61,131 nucleotides of DNA from an uncultured Methylococcales bacterium (GCA_903902705.1 CAIUVX010000176.1:1-61131); one strand, 5' to 3'; numbered from the stretch's first letter, positions 1 to 9,158 are shown. Notes: generated from the letters alone by a model not told the origin. A program made the numbers and translations.

Positions 1-30
1 CTGCCAGTCCTTTAAAGGACTGGCAGTCAT
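1..30. repeat. 34-bp palindrome, copy 1 (cut by window edge), inside the ESPR reading frame
   Basis: The visible part is CTGCCAGTCC, TTTAAA, GGACTGGCAGTCAT. It is identical to the copy at 20640-20673 except for the four bases missing at the window edge. It is read through in the minus-strand ESPR frame as part of codons 38-47. Confidence 0.85.
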
Positions 31-141
31 TGGATTTTTACGGCGATTGGATGAGCGTTTGCCTTGTCCTGACGCTATTTCGGAGACTGCAATCCACGCG
101 CCCAGCGCGTCGTTCCAGATACTGTGATAAATGTGATTCAT
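1..141 (-). CDS. Partial type V secreted protein: ESPR leader (autotransporter/haemagglutinin-like)
   Basis: An open frame starts at ATG 141 on the minus strand and runs off the left edge after 47 codons. It begins [20 protein letters not shown] and continues [16 protein letters not shown]. This is the pattern of the extended signal peptide region (ESPR, N-terminal 'MNKIY..IWN...W.VVSE' followed by basic residues) found on large autotransporters, two-partner-secretion exoproteins and trimeric adhesins. A purine-rich AGGG sits 5 nt before the ATG. Right after the basic stretch the frame enters the 34-bp palindrome and is read as [10 protein letters not shown], so the repeat lies where the hydrophobic part of the signal peptide should follow. 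The passenger and translocator are outside the window, so the class cannot be told, and the gene could be broken beyond the edge. Confidence 0.7.
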   Translation of the reverse strand, partial: MNHIYHSIWNDALGAWIAVSEIASGQGKRSSNRRKNPMTASPLKDWQ

Positions 142-180
142 GATGACCCTGCCTTGTGTTGGGAGACGAATGCGTTGTAG

Positions 181-220
181 GTGCGGATTATTTATCCGCA
201 CTGTGCGAATGAATTCGCAC
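181..220. repeat. Tandem REP-like hairpins
   Basis: Two adjacent hairpins: GTGCGGAT (181-188) pairs with ATCCGCAC (194-201), and GTGCGAAT (203-210) pairs with ATTCGCAC (213-220). The gap 142-471 between the ESPR gene and the pil operon is about 330 bp. Apart from these hairpins and the promoter near 424-432 I see nothing in it. A 64-codon frame at 181-375 runs through the hairpins, has no recognisable protein features and is not called. Confidence 0.6.
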
Positions 221-404
221 CAATATTAATGACAGCTTGTGCCATTTATTTTCCCTTGTATTTTTACCAGAATACAGTGGCAATTTACGCTGATTTTTTA
301 ATTTACGCTATCTTTGAAAGTGCAATATCGGTGGAGTTAGAGCGTTATGGACAGTGTGTAGAAACGGGAATTTAAAAAAAATCTGCTCAAAAACTCGATT
401 GCAG

Positions 405-432
405 TTATTCACATTAATCAAAGTGCTATAAT
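405..432 (+). promoter_or_regulatory. Candidate extended -10 promoter of the pil-chp operon
   Basis: TATAAT at 427-432 is preceded by TG one base upstream (TGCTATAAT, 424-432), a textbook extended -10 element. The best -35 candidate is the weak TTATTC at 405-410 with a 16-nt spacer. It lies 40 nt before the pilG-like start and no other gene intervenes. Confidence 0.5.
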
Positions 433-471
433 CGACAACAATCTACTGTATTGATAACAACGGGTGCAAAT

Positions 472-1332
472 ATGGAATTGAACAACCTACAGCAAGAACA
501 TCATAGTGATTCGAAAATCAGAATCGCACCATTAGGATTTGAAGCCGATGTTGTAGAAAAACTAGAAAAAATTTTTCAGCGCGAACGTGCAGAGCAGAAA
601 GTTTACACAACTGTCTCCCCCTACACGGATGGGCTTGTCGATATTTTTTTAGTCAATTACGACAATCCATCCGCTCTGAGTGAAAAAGACGCTGCCGTTA
701 GTCGCCATCCTGAGATTCCATTTATCGCTGCAAGCCAAAGCGCGTTGTCGGATGAATCAATTGTTCATCGGCTTCATCCCTATCAGGTACATGGAATTTT
801 ACTTGCCGCTAGGTTATTAAATGCTCTTGATAAAGTGGCTGTGTCCACCGCTACTTTAAACCCCCAAAGTGACAGCGAAACCGCCGTGACTGAATCTGTA
901 AAAATTGCCGATAATACCCAGCCCGTAGAAAATATTGGCGGTTATCGTGCATTAGTCGTAGATGACAGTGCTGCTATACAAAAATCGCTGGAATTGAATT
1001 TATTGACCCTGAAAAGTATTGGTGAAATCGATTTTGCGGACAGTGGCGAGATGGCTCTTGAAAAACTAGACGCTAAACAATACGACATTATTTTTCTGGA
1101 TGTGATGATGCCTGGTATTGATGGTTACGAAACCTGTACACAAATACGAAAAAAACCACTCTATAAAAAAACACCGATAATCATGGTGTCTGCGAAATCC
1201 TCGCCTCTCGATGAAGTAAAAGGTATTGTCGCAGGATGTACTACTTATTTAACAAAACCTGTTCAAAATGAGGCGTTTCAAAAACTTAGTCATCGTATGA
1301 TGGATTGGCTGGCGCATAAAAAAGCCTCTTAA
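472..1332 (+). CDS. pilG: PilG-like response regulator with N-terminal pseudo-receiver-like extension
   Basis: This is a response regulator of the type IV pilus chemosensory (Pil-Chp) system. The C-terminal half (about residues 160-287) is a receiver domain with acidic residues in ALVVDDS, the phospho-acceptor Asp near 210 in FLDVMMPGIDGYE, and the TKP lysine near the end. The N-terminal 150 residues are an extra domain absent from the single-domain PilG of Pseudomonas. They read like a degenerate receiver fold but lack an Asp-containing acceptor motif, which is inference. I chose ATG 472, behind GGGTG, over the in-frame TTG at 451. It is first in an operon with pilH, three CheW-like genes, chpA and pilJ. 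No effector domain is present, so it probably acts by protein contact. The symbol is by position and family, not certain orthology. Confidence 0.7.
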   Translation: MELNNLQQEHHSDSKIRIAPLGFEADVVEKLEKIFQRERAEQKVYTTVSPYTDGLVDIFLVNYDNPSALSEKDAAVSRHPEIPFIAASQSALSDESIVHRLHPYQVHGILLAARLLNALDKVAVSTATLNPQSDSETAVTESVKIADNTQPVENIGGYRALVVDDSAAIQKSLELNLLTLKSIGEIDFADSGEMALEKLDAKQYDIIFLDVMMPGIDGYETCTQIRKKPLYKKTPIIMVSAKSSPLDEVKGIVAGCTTYLTKPVQNEAFQKLSHRMMDWLAHKKAS

Positions 1333-1389
1333 ATAACGCGCTAAGTCAGTACACAATTAGCTTTTAAACCCAACCCAATAGGAAATAAC

Positions 1390-1758
1390 ATGACCATTAA
1401 AAAAATATTAATCTGTGACGATGCCCCCGCTGATCTTGCCAATATTAGACATATTTTGCAAACCACAAACTGCATCTTAATTGAAGCAACAGACGGTGCC
1501 GAAGCGTTAAAGAAAGCAAAAGCAGAAAAGCCAGATGTAATTTTTCTGGATATAGTCATGCCAGGTATGGACGGATTTGCAACCTGTCGCGCTTTGCATG
1601 AAGACCCTGATACTAAACACATACCCGTGATTTTTGTTAGCTCAAAAAATCAAAAAGCAGATAAAGTATGGGCGCAAATGCAAGGTGCTAAAGATTTAAT
1701 CTGCAAACCAAGTGATGCTAACGAAATTCTCACTGCGCTTAAAGCACTAGGATTGTAG
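1390..1758 (+). CDS. pilH: PilH-like single-domain response regulator
   Basis: This 122-residue protein is only a CheY-type receiver. ICDDAP near the start gives the acidic pocket, Asp 54 in FLDIVMPGMDGF is the phospho-acceptor, VSSK holds the conserved Ser and Lys of the switch region, and CKP the conserved Lys. The segment DKVWAQMQGAKD closely matches the DKVWGKRQGARD-type stretch of PilH, which separates it from other CheY proteins. In Pseudomonas, PilH is phosphorylated by ChpA and tunes twitching motility and cAMP levels. It is second in the operon, 57 nt after the pilG-like gene and 36 nt before the first CheW-like gene. Confidence 0.8.
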   Translation: MTIKKILICDDAPADLANIRHILQTTNCILIEATDGAEALKKAKAEKPDVIFLDIVMPGMDGFATCRALHEDPDTKHIPVIFVSSKNQKADKVWAQMQGAKDLICKPSDANEILTALKALGL

Positions 1759-1794
1759 GACACTATTTAAATCTTTGACTCAAGGTACACACTA

Positions 1795-2355
1795 ATGGAC
1801 GTACAACACCTCGAAACAGCCGAACAACAAGACACTGATTGGCTATCACCAACGGCAGCGTTAACGCAGTTTTTACCATTGGAAACCGAGGTGAGTACCG
1901 AAAATCTGATCGCTCACACTGAAACTGTGTTTGGTTTTCGTGTGGGAAGTTTGGGATTTTTAGTGAATAGCGATACTTATTGTGAAGTTATCGAGCAGTT
2001 AAAAGTCAATCCGTTACCGAATGTTGAGCCTTGGTTTGGAGGTTTACTGAATCTTAGGGGTAATCTTGTCCCTGTTATTGACTTGCAATTATTGTTAGGT
2101 GAAACCTCCACCATAGATCGTAAAACTCGGCAATTATTTGCTATTGGACAAGGCGATAAAGCAATGGCATTTTGGATTGATGGTCTTCCAGAAGTACAAA
2201 GAGCTTTTTCACAACCGCTTAAGCAGTTACCACCACTTCCCGCTGTACTGCAACACTGTGTTTCAAATAGCTATTTGCATGAGGGACAAATTTGGTTCAA
2301 CGTGCAGTTCGATGAATTATTTAAAACCCTCGGCAACCAAGGAAGTGGGTTATGA
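1795..2355 (+). CDS. pilI: CheW-like coupling protein (PilI)
   Basis: This is a CheW-domain coupling protein expected to link the PilJ receptor to the ChpA kinase. The CheW core starts near residue 45 (FGFRVGSLGFLVNS). It includes LPNVEPWFGGLLNLRGNLVP, the typical 'W..G..NLRG..vPV.dL' signature, then IDLQLLLG. A stretch of about 40 acidic and polar residues precedes the core. At 186 residues it is the usual length of PilI. Its end overlaps the chpA start by 4 nt (ATGA), indicating translational coupling. Two further, more divergent CheW-like genes follow chpA. Confidence 0.8.
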   Translation: MDVQHLETAEQQDTDWLSPTAALTQFLPLETEVSTENLIAHTETVFGFRVGSLGFLVNSDTYCEVIEQLKVNPLPNVEPWFGGLLNLRGNLVPVIDLQLLLGETSTIDRKTRQLFAIGQGDKAMAFWIDGLPEVQRAFSQPLKQLPPLPAVLQHCVSNSYLHEGQIWFNVQFDELFKTLGNQGSGL

Positions 2356-5300
2356 ACCAACTTGCAAACCCTCAAAATGGTCTCTCATCGCCCTCCGATT
2401 ATATAGCCATCATTGAAAACCTCGCCAATCAAGCGAACGAGGCGGGCTATCCTACCCTATATGATGTAAGCATGATTATTGTGGGTGCGTTGCATGAGTT
2501 ATCGCAAAAAGGCGATACTGTTGCGTTAAACTCTGATCTTCCGTCCTTGCTCAACCGCTGGTCAACACTGATTGACGCTTATCAACAAAACGCCCAATCG
2601 GCTGTTGATGGGATAATGACGGTTCTGTGTCATCCTGATTTAAACCTACCGCTAGATGAAGATGATTTTTCCGTATTTGCAACACTGCTTGCCGAAGAGT
2701 TAGCGGCAAACAATATTTCTCAACATCCAGAGACAACGACACTCGATGAGGTTGTTACTTTACAGGCAGTTGACACGCTATTATTGCCAGAATCAGCCGA
2801 TGAACCCGTTACGTCAATACAGACAGCGACAGAAATAGCAGACGAAGACGAAAAACCACTTTCAGCAATGGCGCAAGAATTGGTCGAATTGCTAGATACA
2901 GAGGCAAGCTTACTTAATTACCGATTTCTAGCGATTCCTTTTGATGGCTCACCCTTAGAAAAAGAGGAGCATTTAGAACTGGCGAGTGAAGAATTAGAAC
3001 GCTTAATAAATGCCTCAAAAATGGTCGGTTTTGATGGACTTTCTCAAGTCTGCACAAACGTTAACACTAATATTTCGCTATTTTTGCAAGCTATTAACAG
3101 CTTTAACATAGAAAAACGCGATTTATTCATAGACTGGATAAGCCACGTTAAAGATTACTTACTTGCCTTTAGCAAAAAAGGCGCGGGTAAACAATTATTA
3201 GCACACATGGCTAATCCAAACTGGGCGCAGCCACTCACTGCCGAAGCCAGCGCACTGTTGCTACCACAAATGCAAGTCACAGGATTGAGTGAAGCCACTG
3301 CTGAAGAAGAGGTTCACGAAAAACTGGCTACAGATGACGATGTCTCGTTAGCTTTACCTGATGACGTTAATAAAGAATTGCTCGATTTATTATTGCAAGA
3401 GCTCCCAAGCTATACCCAACAATTTTCTGAGGCTATACAGCGACTACACACAGGGGGTAGCTCAAAGGATATTGATGTCGCGCAACGTATTGCTCATACT
3501 ATTAAAGGATCTGGCAATACCGTTGGCATCAAAGGCGTTGCCGTTCTGACCCATCAGATAGAAGATATTTTGATGGCGTGTGCCAAAGCGCATAAACTGC
3601 CTGGAGAGGCGTTGATTAATACCTTAATCAATGCCTCTGATTGTTTAGAAGCCATGTGCGAATCATTGCTAGGATTTGGTGAACCGCCTGCTGATGCGCG
3701 AGCAATCCTGCAAGAAGTATTGGATTGGGCGTATCGAATCGCCAAAAACGGCATTGAAGAAGCCAATAGTCAAGATGCACCCATCAAACACGAAGCCGCA
3801 GCTAAAAGTTCAACTGACGATTCAGCGGCACAGCCTCAAAAAGACACCAAGACCGAACAAACCGAATCAACTCAAGTCGCTATGGTGCGTGTACCGACCG
3901 ACCAAATTGAAAACTTATTTAGACTATCAAGTGAAAGTATTATTCTCAACGGTCAAATTTACGAACGTCAACGCCGTTTGAAAAACCAACTTCAAACGAT
4001 GGAATCACAATTTACACTGTTGCAACAACTAGGCGCAGACTTAGAACAATTAATTGACCTAAAAGATTTATCAGGTCGATCTTTGGTGACTGCCAGCAAA
4101 GATTTTGATGCCTTGGAAATGGATCAATACAACGAACTCCATACTGCCAGTCGGCGCATGGTTGAAGCGGCAGTGGATGCGCGAGAAATTAGCGTTGATA
4201 TGAAAAAAGAACTTGAATACATGAATGAAGTTCTGGAATATCAACAACGCTTAGTTATTAATACCCAAGAAGCAGTTATGCAAACACGCTTTGTACCTGT
4301 GGGTTCTATTATCCTACGTTTACAAAGAGGGCTTAGACAAACCTGCCGTCTGACAGGAAAACAAGGGGAATTGACTTTTTCTGGTGAACGCTTACTCATC
4401 GATGGCGACACCCTCAGTGCTTTAGTTGAACCCTTAATGCACTTATTACGCAACGCTGTTGATCACGGTTTAGAAGGCACGGAAGAACGTATTGCGTTAG
4501 GTAAACCGACTGTGGGACAAATAGTCATCGAATTTGACCGTGAAGGTAACAGTATTTTAGTGCGTTGCCGTGACGACGGACGGGGCTTAGATTTTGAAGC
4601 CATACGCCAAACGGCAAAAAAACGTGGTGATTTTCAAGCGGGTGATATTATTAGCGACGAAGAATTAAAACATTTAATTCTTCGCCCTAATTTTTCTACC
4701 CGCAATCAATTAACGCAAACATCAGGACGTGGCGTAGGAATGGATGTGGTTAATTTCCAAGTTCTGTCCCTAGGTGGTAGCTTATCCTTACAGTCTGTTC
4801 GCGGACAAGGCTTAACGGTTGAATTAAGAATACCTTTGCCACTGAGTCGATCACACGCACTAATAGCGTATGCTGCTTCTTACAAAGTCGCCATTTCCAG
4901 TAAAGGACTAACTCAGGTTATCTATTCAGGAATAGGTGAGCTAACAACCATCAGCAACGAACAGGTTTTAATCGTAGGTGATGATATTTATCCTGTTGTT
5001 AGGTTGGAAGACTTGCTCCATGTAGTGGATCGTCGTAAGGAAAGACGATCTCATAGTGCTGTTTTGTTAGTCCAGAACGGTAATAAAATTACCGCTGTAC
5101 TGGTTAACACGATCATCGATAGCAGAGAAGTAGTTATTAAGAATTTAGGCTATTACATGAAGAAAATTCATGGTTTCGTGGGGGCGACTATTCTAGGTGA
5201 TGGTTCTGTCACCCCTGTACTAGATATTCCTGAATTATTGCGTGCGCCAATTCGTGCTAATGTAACTACACATACTAATGTGGCAGAAAGAATTGATTCA

Positions 5301-5696
5301 GGCTCAAATTTACCCAAAATATTGATTGTGGATGACTCGCTCAGCCAACGCCGCGCACTGCAACAAATTTTGACCGATGCAGGTTTCCGTGTCCAAGCAG
5401 TTCGTGACGGTATCGAGGCGGTAGAATGGTTGGCTAACAGTAAACCAGATATTGTTATCACCGACCTTGAAATGCCTAGAATGAATGGTATCGAACTTGC
5501 ATCACACATTCGTAGTCATGCAAATATTAGAGATTTACCCATCATAATGGTTACGTCACGATCTACGCAAAAACATCGACAAATGGCAGAAGAAGCGGGC
5601 ATCGACTTCTATCTCATTAAACCCGTACAAGATGATGATTTGTTAAGCAAAATACAAATATTGCTCGACAAACAGCGTACTGCGGTAGCTGTCTAA
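2352..5696 (+). CDS. chpA: ChpA-like hybrid chemotaxis histidine kinase
   Basis: This is the CheA-type kinase of the pilus chemosensory pathway, 1114 residues and much shorter than Pseudomonas ChpA (about 2500), which carries many Hpt domains. Domain order: an N-terminal region with a degenerate helical Hpt-like segment lacking the His (about 175-300); one canonical Hpt with His 382 in HTIKGSGN; a dimerisation coiled coil (about 515-645); HATPase with NAVDHG, DDGRGLD and GRGVGMDVV; a CheW-like domain; and a C-terminal receiver with acceptor Asp 1038 in ITDLEMPRMNG. It overlaps pilI by 4 nt and touches the next CheW-like gene at 5696. Having one intact Hpt and one receiver makes it a compact, PixL-like version. 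Confidence 0.85.
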   Translation: MNQLANPQNGLSSPSDYIAIIENLANQANEAGYPTLYDVSMIIVGALHELSQKGDTVALNSDLPSLLNRWSTLIDAYQQNAQSAVDGIMTVLCHPDLNLPLDEDDFSVFATLLAEELAANNISQHPETTTLDEVVTLQAVDTLLLPESADEPVTSIQTATEIADEDEKPLSAMAQELVELLDTEASLLNYRFLAIPFDGSPLEKEEHLELASEELERLINASKMVGFDGLSQVCTNVNTNISLFLQAINSFNIEKRDLFIDWISHVKDYLLAFSKKGAGKQLLAHMANPNWAQPLTAEASALLLPQMQVTGLSEATAEEEVHEKLATDDDVSLALPDDVNKELLDLLLQELPSYTQQFSEAIQRLHTGGSSKDIDVAQRIAHTIKGSGNTVGIKGVAVLTHQIEDILMACAKAHKLPGEALINTLINASDCLEAMCESLLGFGEPPADARAILQEVLDWAYRIAKNGIEEANSQDAPIKHEAAAKSSTDDSAAQPQKDTKTEQTESTQVAMVRVPTDQIENLFRLSSESIILNGQIYERQRRLKNQLQTMESQFTLLQQLGADLEQLIDLKDLSGRSLVTASKDFDALEMDQYNELHTASRRMVEAAVDAREISVDMKKELEYMNEVLEYQQRLVINTQEAVMQTRFVPVGSIILRLQRGLRQTCRLTGKQGELTFSGERLLIDGDTLSALVEPLMHLLRNAVDHGLEGTEERIALGKPTVGQIVIEFDREGNSILVRCRDDGRGLDFEAIRQTAKKRGDFQAGDIISDEELKHLILRPNFSTRNQLTQTSGRGVGMDVVNFQVLSLGGSLSLQSVRGQGLTVELRIPLPLSRSHALIAYAASYKVAISSKGLTQVIYSGIGELTTISNEQVLIVGDDIYPVVRLEDLLHVVDRRKERRSHSAVLLVQNGNKITAVLVNTIIDSREVVIKNLGYYMKKIHGFVGATILGDGSVTPVLDIPELLRAPIRANVTTHTNVAERIDSGSNLPKILIVDDSLSQRRALQQILTDAGFRVQAVRDGIEAVEWLANSKPDIVITDLEMPRMNGIELASHIRSHANIRDLPIIMVTSRSTQKHRQMAEEAGIDFYLIKPVQDDDLLSKIQILLDKQRTAVAV

Positions 5697-6154
5697 TGGA
5701 AAATAATCCTGCTCAACTTGTTGATTGGTCAACCCATTTTATTGCATTGGTTTTTGATGGTCTGTCACTACTTATTCCGCAAAGTGATGTTTACTCTTTA
5801 GAACCAACAGTTGATATAATTTCAACTGCCTCCCATAACGGCAGTGTTGGTCAACTGGAACAAAGCGGTAATATGTGGTCTTTATACGCACTATCCTCAG
5901 AGCTAAACTTACTTAATAGTTGCCCTGAAACTTATCATATCGCCCTTTTGATGAAAAACGTCCAACCTGCATTTGGTTTACTTTGTGAGCAAGTCGATAC
6001 TATTGACCACAACCAAATCAGCATTCATCCTGTGCCATCTGCGATGAAGACTGAAAATTCGCCGCTACTGGCGTTAGCATTGTATGGTAACGAAGTCCGT
6101 TATATCAGTTCTGCAAGCGCGTTAAGTCGCCTTCTTACACAGGGACAAATCTAA
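5696..6154 (+). CDS. Divergent CheW-like protein (ChpC-like)
   Basis: This 152-residue protein probably has a CheW fold. It starts with FIALVFDGLSLLIPQSDVYS, the typical beta-strand opening of CheW domains ('f.l..g..f.ip...v..'), and later has ALLMKNVQPAFGLLCEQVDT, matching the 'fGl.vd.v' strand. The usual NLRG motif is not recognisable. Its start overlaps the chpA stop by 1 nt and its stop overlaps the next start by 1 nt, so the three genes are coupled. By position it could be a ChpC-like auxiliary adaptor. It is assigned from pattern and context, not a strong motif. Confidence 0.6.
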   Translation: MENNPAQLVDWSTHFIALVFDGLSLLIPQSDVYSLEPTVDIISTASHNGSVGQLEQSGNMWSLYALSSELNLLNSCPETYHIALLMKNVQPAFGLLCEQVDTIDHNQISIHPVPSAMKTENSPLLALALYGNEVRYISSASALSRLLTQGQI

Positions 6155-6612
6155 TGAAAGTCTCAGCGTGGATTCTTTCGATTACCGACACTGTATTTGC
6201 ATCGGTAGGCGAGTTTGAGCTTATTCATATTCTGCCCGATATCCCAAGCTTATACAAAGTGCCAAAAGCACCACCTTATTGCCAGCAAGTATTTATCTGG
6301 CAAAACAAAATCATCCCCGTCATGAACCTTGCAGTAAAATTGGGTCTTGAGCAAGAATCGGCAACAACTCATCGTTTTATTTGCATTTTTGCTTACCGAG
6401 CGCAAAAAACAGGATTACTCGAATACGGCGCACTGTCGTTAAATGCCACGCCCACTCGAACTGAAGTCAGTGATGAACAAGTTTGCAAATTACCCACTGA
6501 TTTATCACCATGGAAGCATTACTTCAGGTCTTGTTTTCAAGAAGCAAACACACAAGCAAGCATTCCAATTTTAAAACTTGAATGCTTGTTTGCGTATCAA
6601 GACGGCGTGTAG
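6154..6612 (+). CDS. Third CheW-like adaptor protein
   Basis: A 152-residue protein with a CheW-like core: QQVFIWQNKIIPVMNLAVKL corresponds to the 'W.g..iPv.dl...l' signature of CheW adaptors, and RFICIFAYRAQKTGLLEYGA to the following 'GL.vd' strands. The opening strands are less typical. It is joined to the previous gene by a 1-nt TAATG overlap. Its TAG stop lies in the outer arm of the inverted repeat at 6610-6683, so the last codons border a repeat element. Together with the two genes upstream it gives this chemosensory operon three CheW-type proteins. Confidence 0.6.
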   Translation: MKVSAWILSITDTVFASVGEFELIHILPDIPSLYKVPKAPPYCQQVFIWQNKIIPVMNLAVKLGLEQESATTHRFICIFAYRAQKTGLLEYGALSLNATPTRTEVSDEQVCKLPTDLSPWKHYFRSCFQEANTQASIPILKLECLFAYQDGV

Positions 6613-6683
6613 GTTGGGGTGAATTTCTCTGAATCCCCAACAAATCAACGGTTTTGTTGAGTTTCCACCCTCAACCCAACCTA
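6610..6683. repeat. Inverted repeat with TAGGTTGGG ends
   Basis: TAGGTTGGG (6610-6618) and CCCAACCTA (6675-6683) are perfect inverted ends, with partly paired CCCCAACAAATC / GTTTTGTTGAG inside. The left end contains the TAG stop codon of the upstream CheW-like gene. It sits in the 149-nt gap before pilJ and may act as a processing or termination structure. Confidence 0.6.
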
Positions 6684-6761
6684 ATATAAACTCGTTTAGC
6701 TCACTGCTGTGACAACAAGCTATTCGGCAAAATTCATCATTGACAATATGGAACACACTCT

Positions 6762-8975
6762 ATGAAACAAAATATAAGTCTATTTAGCCGAATGCTGCTC
6801 TGGCAGAAATTCGCCATTTTGGGCGTGCTTGCCCTCGTGTTGGTAATACTTCCATTCGGTTTTTACATCGCGACAACAGAAAAGTCGATTAACACGGCGA
6901 TATTAGAAACCAAAGGGATTCCTCCCGTGCAGAACTTGCTAGAGTTAGTTCGACTGCTACAAAAACATCGGGGGTTATCAGCACGTTTATTAAGTGGTGA
7001 TACACAAGCAGCAGCACAACGTGAAGAAACTAAAAATGCAGCCAATCAGTTAGTCAACAACACACTTGCTCCTATGATAGAGGCGATGCCTAATGACAAA
7101 ATCAAAGACGACTGGAATTTAATTGCTCTACGTTGGAATAAATTGCAGGAGCAGGTTGATAAAAAACAGATTACCGTACCTGAAAGTTTTCAAGAACATA
7201 TCAATGTCATCGAAGACTATCTGTCCTTAAATGACAAAGTAGCGGATCAGTATGGCTTAACGTTAGAATCTGATGCAAAAAACTACTTTATGATTCAAGC
7301 GTTCGTGTACGCCAATCCTGCATTGACCGAAACCCTTGGTAAAATGCGGGCGTTGGGTTCTGCCTTATTAGTCGCAAAACAAGCCACACCTGCTGAATTA
7401 CAACGCTTATCAGGTTTGGTTGACTTGACTAAGGCACAACGGAAAATTGCCCTAGGTTCGTTAGAGAAAGCTTTTGAGCTTGACCCTAGCATTAAGGCAG
7501 ATCTGGAAGGCTTAACGAAAGATGCCAGTGACAATTACAACACTGCCATCGAGCTGGTTAAAAAAGAAATATTAAATGCCCCAGAATTGACTTACGCTCC
7601 TAAAGATTACTTCGATTTTTATACCAAAACTATCGATAGTTATTCAGTGCGTAACCAAAAAGGCATGGAAATACTAAACAAATTGTTGAATGATAAAGCC
7701 AACAAATTACGGCAAACAGAGCTTTTTATCAGCTTTGGTCTACTGGCATTAATTTTAATCGGCTCGGCATTCACTTTTTATATTATTCGCAGTATTACCA
7801 ACCCACTCACTCGATTAGTGGACGTTATGCAAAAGCTAGCAATGGGCGACAATACCATCCGTGTTAATCCTGAAACCTTTGATGAATTGGGTTTGATGGG
7901 GAGGCAGTTTGACATGATGGTTGACCAACGCGAGTTAGTCAGTGCTAATATTCAAAAAGAAAACGAATCCTTAAACGCCTCGATTATTAACTTACTGCAA
8001 GCGGTGGCAAAACTATCGCAAAAAGACCTTACCGTAAAAGTACCTGTTTCTGAAGACATAACGGGGCTGATTGCCGACGCGTTAAATTTACTTGCTGATG
8101 AAACCTCCAAAGTTTTGAACAAAGTTGTGCAATTGGCGGGTAGCGTTGCTCAAGTATCTCAAAGCGTAAAAACGCAATCAGATAACGTTATTCAAGTGGC
8201 ATTAGAAGAAAAGCGCGAGGTAGAACAATCTAACGCCGAGCTTAACGATGCGTCTGAAGCAATGTTAGGGGTAGCGCAACTTGCGGTTTCTTGTAACGAA
8301 GCGGCAGAAAAAGCCATTAAAAATACCGATAAAGCACAAGAGACTGTACTGGACACCGTACAAGGGATCACCATTATTCGTGACACTATCCGCGAAACTG
8401 AAAAACGGATTAAACGACTCGGTGAACGTTCACAAGAAATTGGTGGCGTTGTAAACTTGATTAACAACATTGCTGAACGTACCCATATTCTTGCCTTAAA
8501 CGCTTCTATGCACGCTGCATCAGCGGGTGAAGCAGGTCGTGGTTTTGCGGTGGTTGCCAACGAAGTACAACGACTTGCGGAAAACTCGCGTGAAGCGACT
8601 TCAAAAATCGCTGCACTGGTTAACAATATTCAGGTAGAAACCGCCGATACCGTTATTACCATGAACGAAGCCATCGGGCAGGTTATCAAAGGGACGGATC
8701 TTGCCCAACAAGCGGGTGATGAAATGCGAGTAACGCGTGAAACAACAGCTACATTGGTACAATTGGTAAAACGTATTGCCGAAGATTCAAACGCGCAAGT
8801 ATTAACCACGCAACGCTTACAAGAACGTGCGTTGCAAATTACCAAAAGTACTGAAGAAACCTTTGATCAGCTACAAGAACAAGGACTGCAAACCGAACAG
8901 TTAGTGGGGCTATCTAACGACTTAGTGCAATCGGTTAGCGTATTCACATTACCCCAACAAAGCGTCGCTGCTTAA
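6762..8975 (+). CDS. pilJ: PilJ-like methyl-accepting receptor for type IV pili
   Basis: This is the inner-membrane chemoreceptor of the Pil-Chp system, 737 residues. Membrane segment 1 is about residues 12-32 and segment 2 about 320-345 (ISFGLLALILIGSAFTFYII). Between them is a periplasmic helical domain starting LLELVRLLQKHRGLSARLLS, resembling the nitrate-sensing NIT domain. A HAMP domain follows, then the signalling hairpin with ERTHILALNASMHAASAGEA, the PilJ-specific tip sequence, and GRGFAVVANEVQRLAENSRE. It is the last gene of the operon, whereas in Pseudomonas pilJ precedes chpA. The start lies 149 nt after the third CheW-like gene across an inverted repeat, so it may be expressed at a different level. 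Confidence 0.9.
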   Translation: MKQNISLFSRMLLWQKFAILGVLALVLVILPFGFYIATTEKSINTAILETKGIPPVQNLLELVRLLQKHRGLSARLLSGDTQAAAQREETKNAANQLVNNTLAPMIEAMPNDKIKDDWNLIALRWNKLQEQVDKKQITVPESFQEHINVIEDYLSLNDKVADQYGLTLESDAKNYFMIQAFVYANPALTETLGKMRALGSALLVAKQATPAELQRLSGLVDLTKAQRKIALGSLEKAFELDPSIKADLEGLTKDASDNYNTAIELVKKEILNAPELTYAPKDYFDFYTKTIDSYSVRNQKGMEILNKLLNDKANKLRQTELFISFGLLALILIGSAFTFYIIRSITNPLTRLVDVMQKLAMGDNTIRVNPETFDELGLMGRQFDMMVDQRELVSANIQKENESLNASIINLLQAVAKLSQKDLTVKVPVSEDITGLIADALNLLADETSKVLNKVVQLAGSVAQVSQSVKTQSDNVIQVALEEKREVEQSNAELNDASEAMLGVAQLAVSCNEAAEKAIKNTDKAQETVLDTVQGITIIRDTIRETEKRIKRLGERSQEIGGVVNLINNIAERTHILALNASMHAASAGEAGRGFAVVANEVQRLAENSREATSKIAALVNNIQVETADTVITMNEAIGQVIKGTDLAQQAGDEMRVTRETTATLVQLVKRIAEDSNAQVLTTQRLQERALQITKSTEETFDQLQEQGLQTEQLVGLSNDLVQSVSVFTLPQQSVAA

Positions 8976-8991
8976 TAAACTACTCAAATTA

Positions 8992-9013
8992 GCTGGGCAT
9001 TTACTTGCCCAGC
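8992..9013 (+). terminator. Hairpin after pilJ
   Basis: GCTGGGCA (8992-8999) pairs perfectly with TGCCCAGC (9006-9013), 16 nt after the pilJ stop. No clear T-run follows, so it may be a processing hairpin or weak terminator. The rest of the gap to 9159 shows no other feature. Confidence 0.45.
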
Positions 9014-9158
9014 GTTACATAATCACTTAAATTTTCGGTAGTGCTAAACTTGTAAGTAGAGAACTTTTAAGCGACTACTTACAGCTAGAGTCTGCACTCC
9101 GTAGCATTACCAGACTGGTTTTTGCCCTACTCTATACAATACTCACTAGGCATTATTA

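Noticed and set aside
181-375. A 64-codon frame in front of the pil operon
   Set aside because: It starts within REP-like hairpins, has no ribosome site and no family features; the ending lies in AT-rich promoter sequence.
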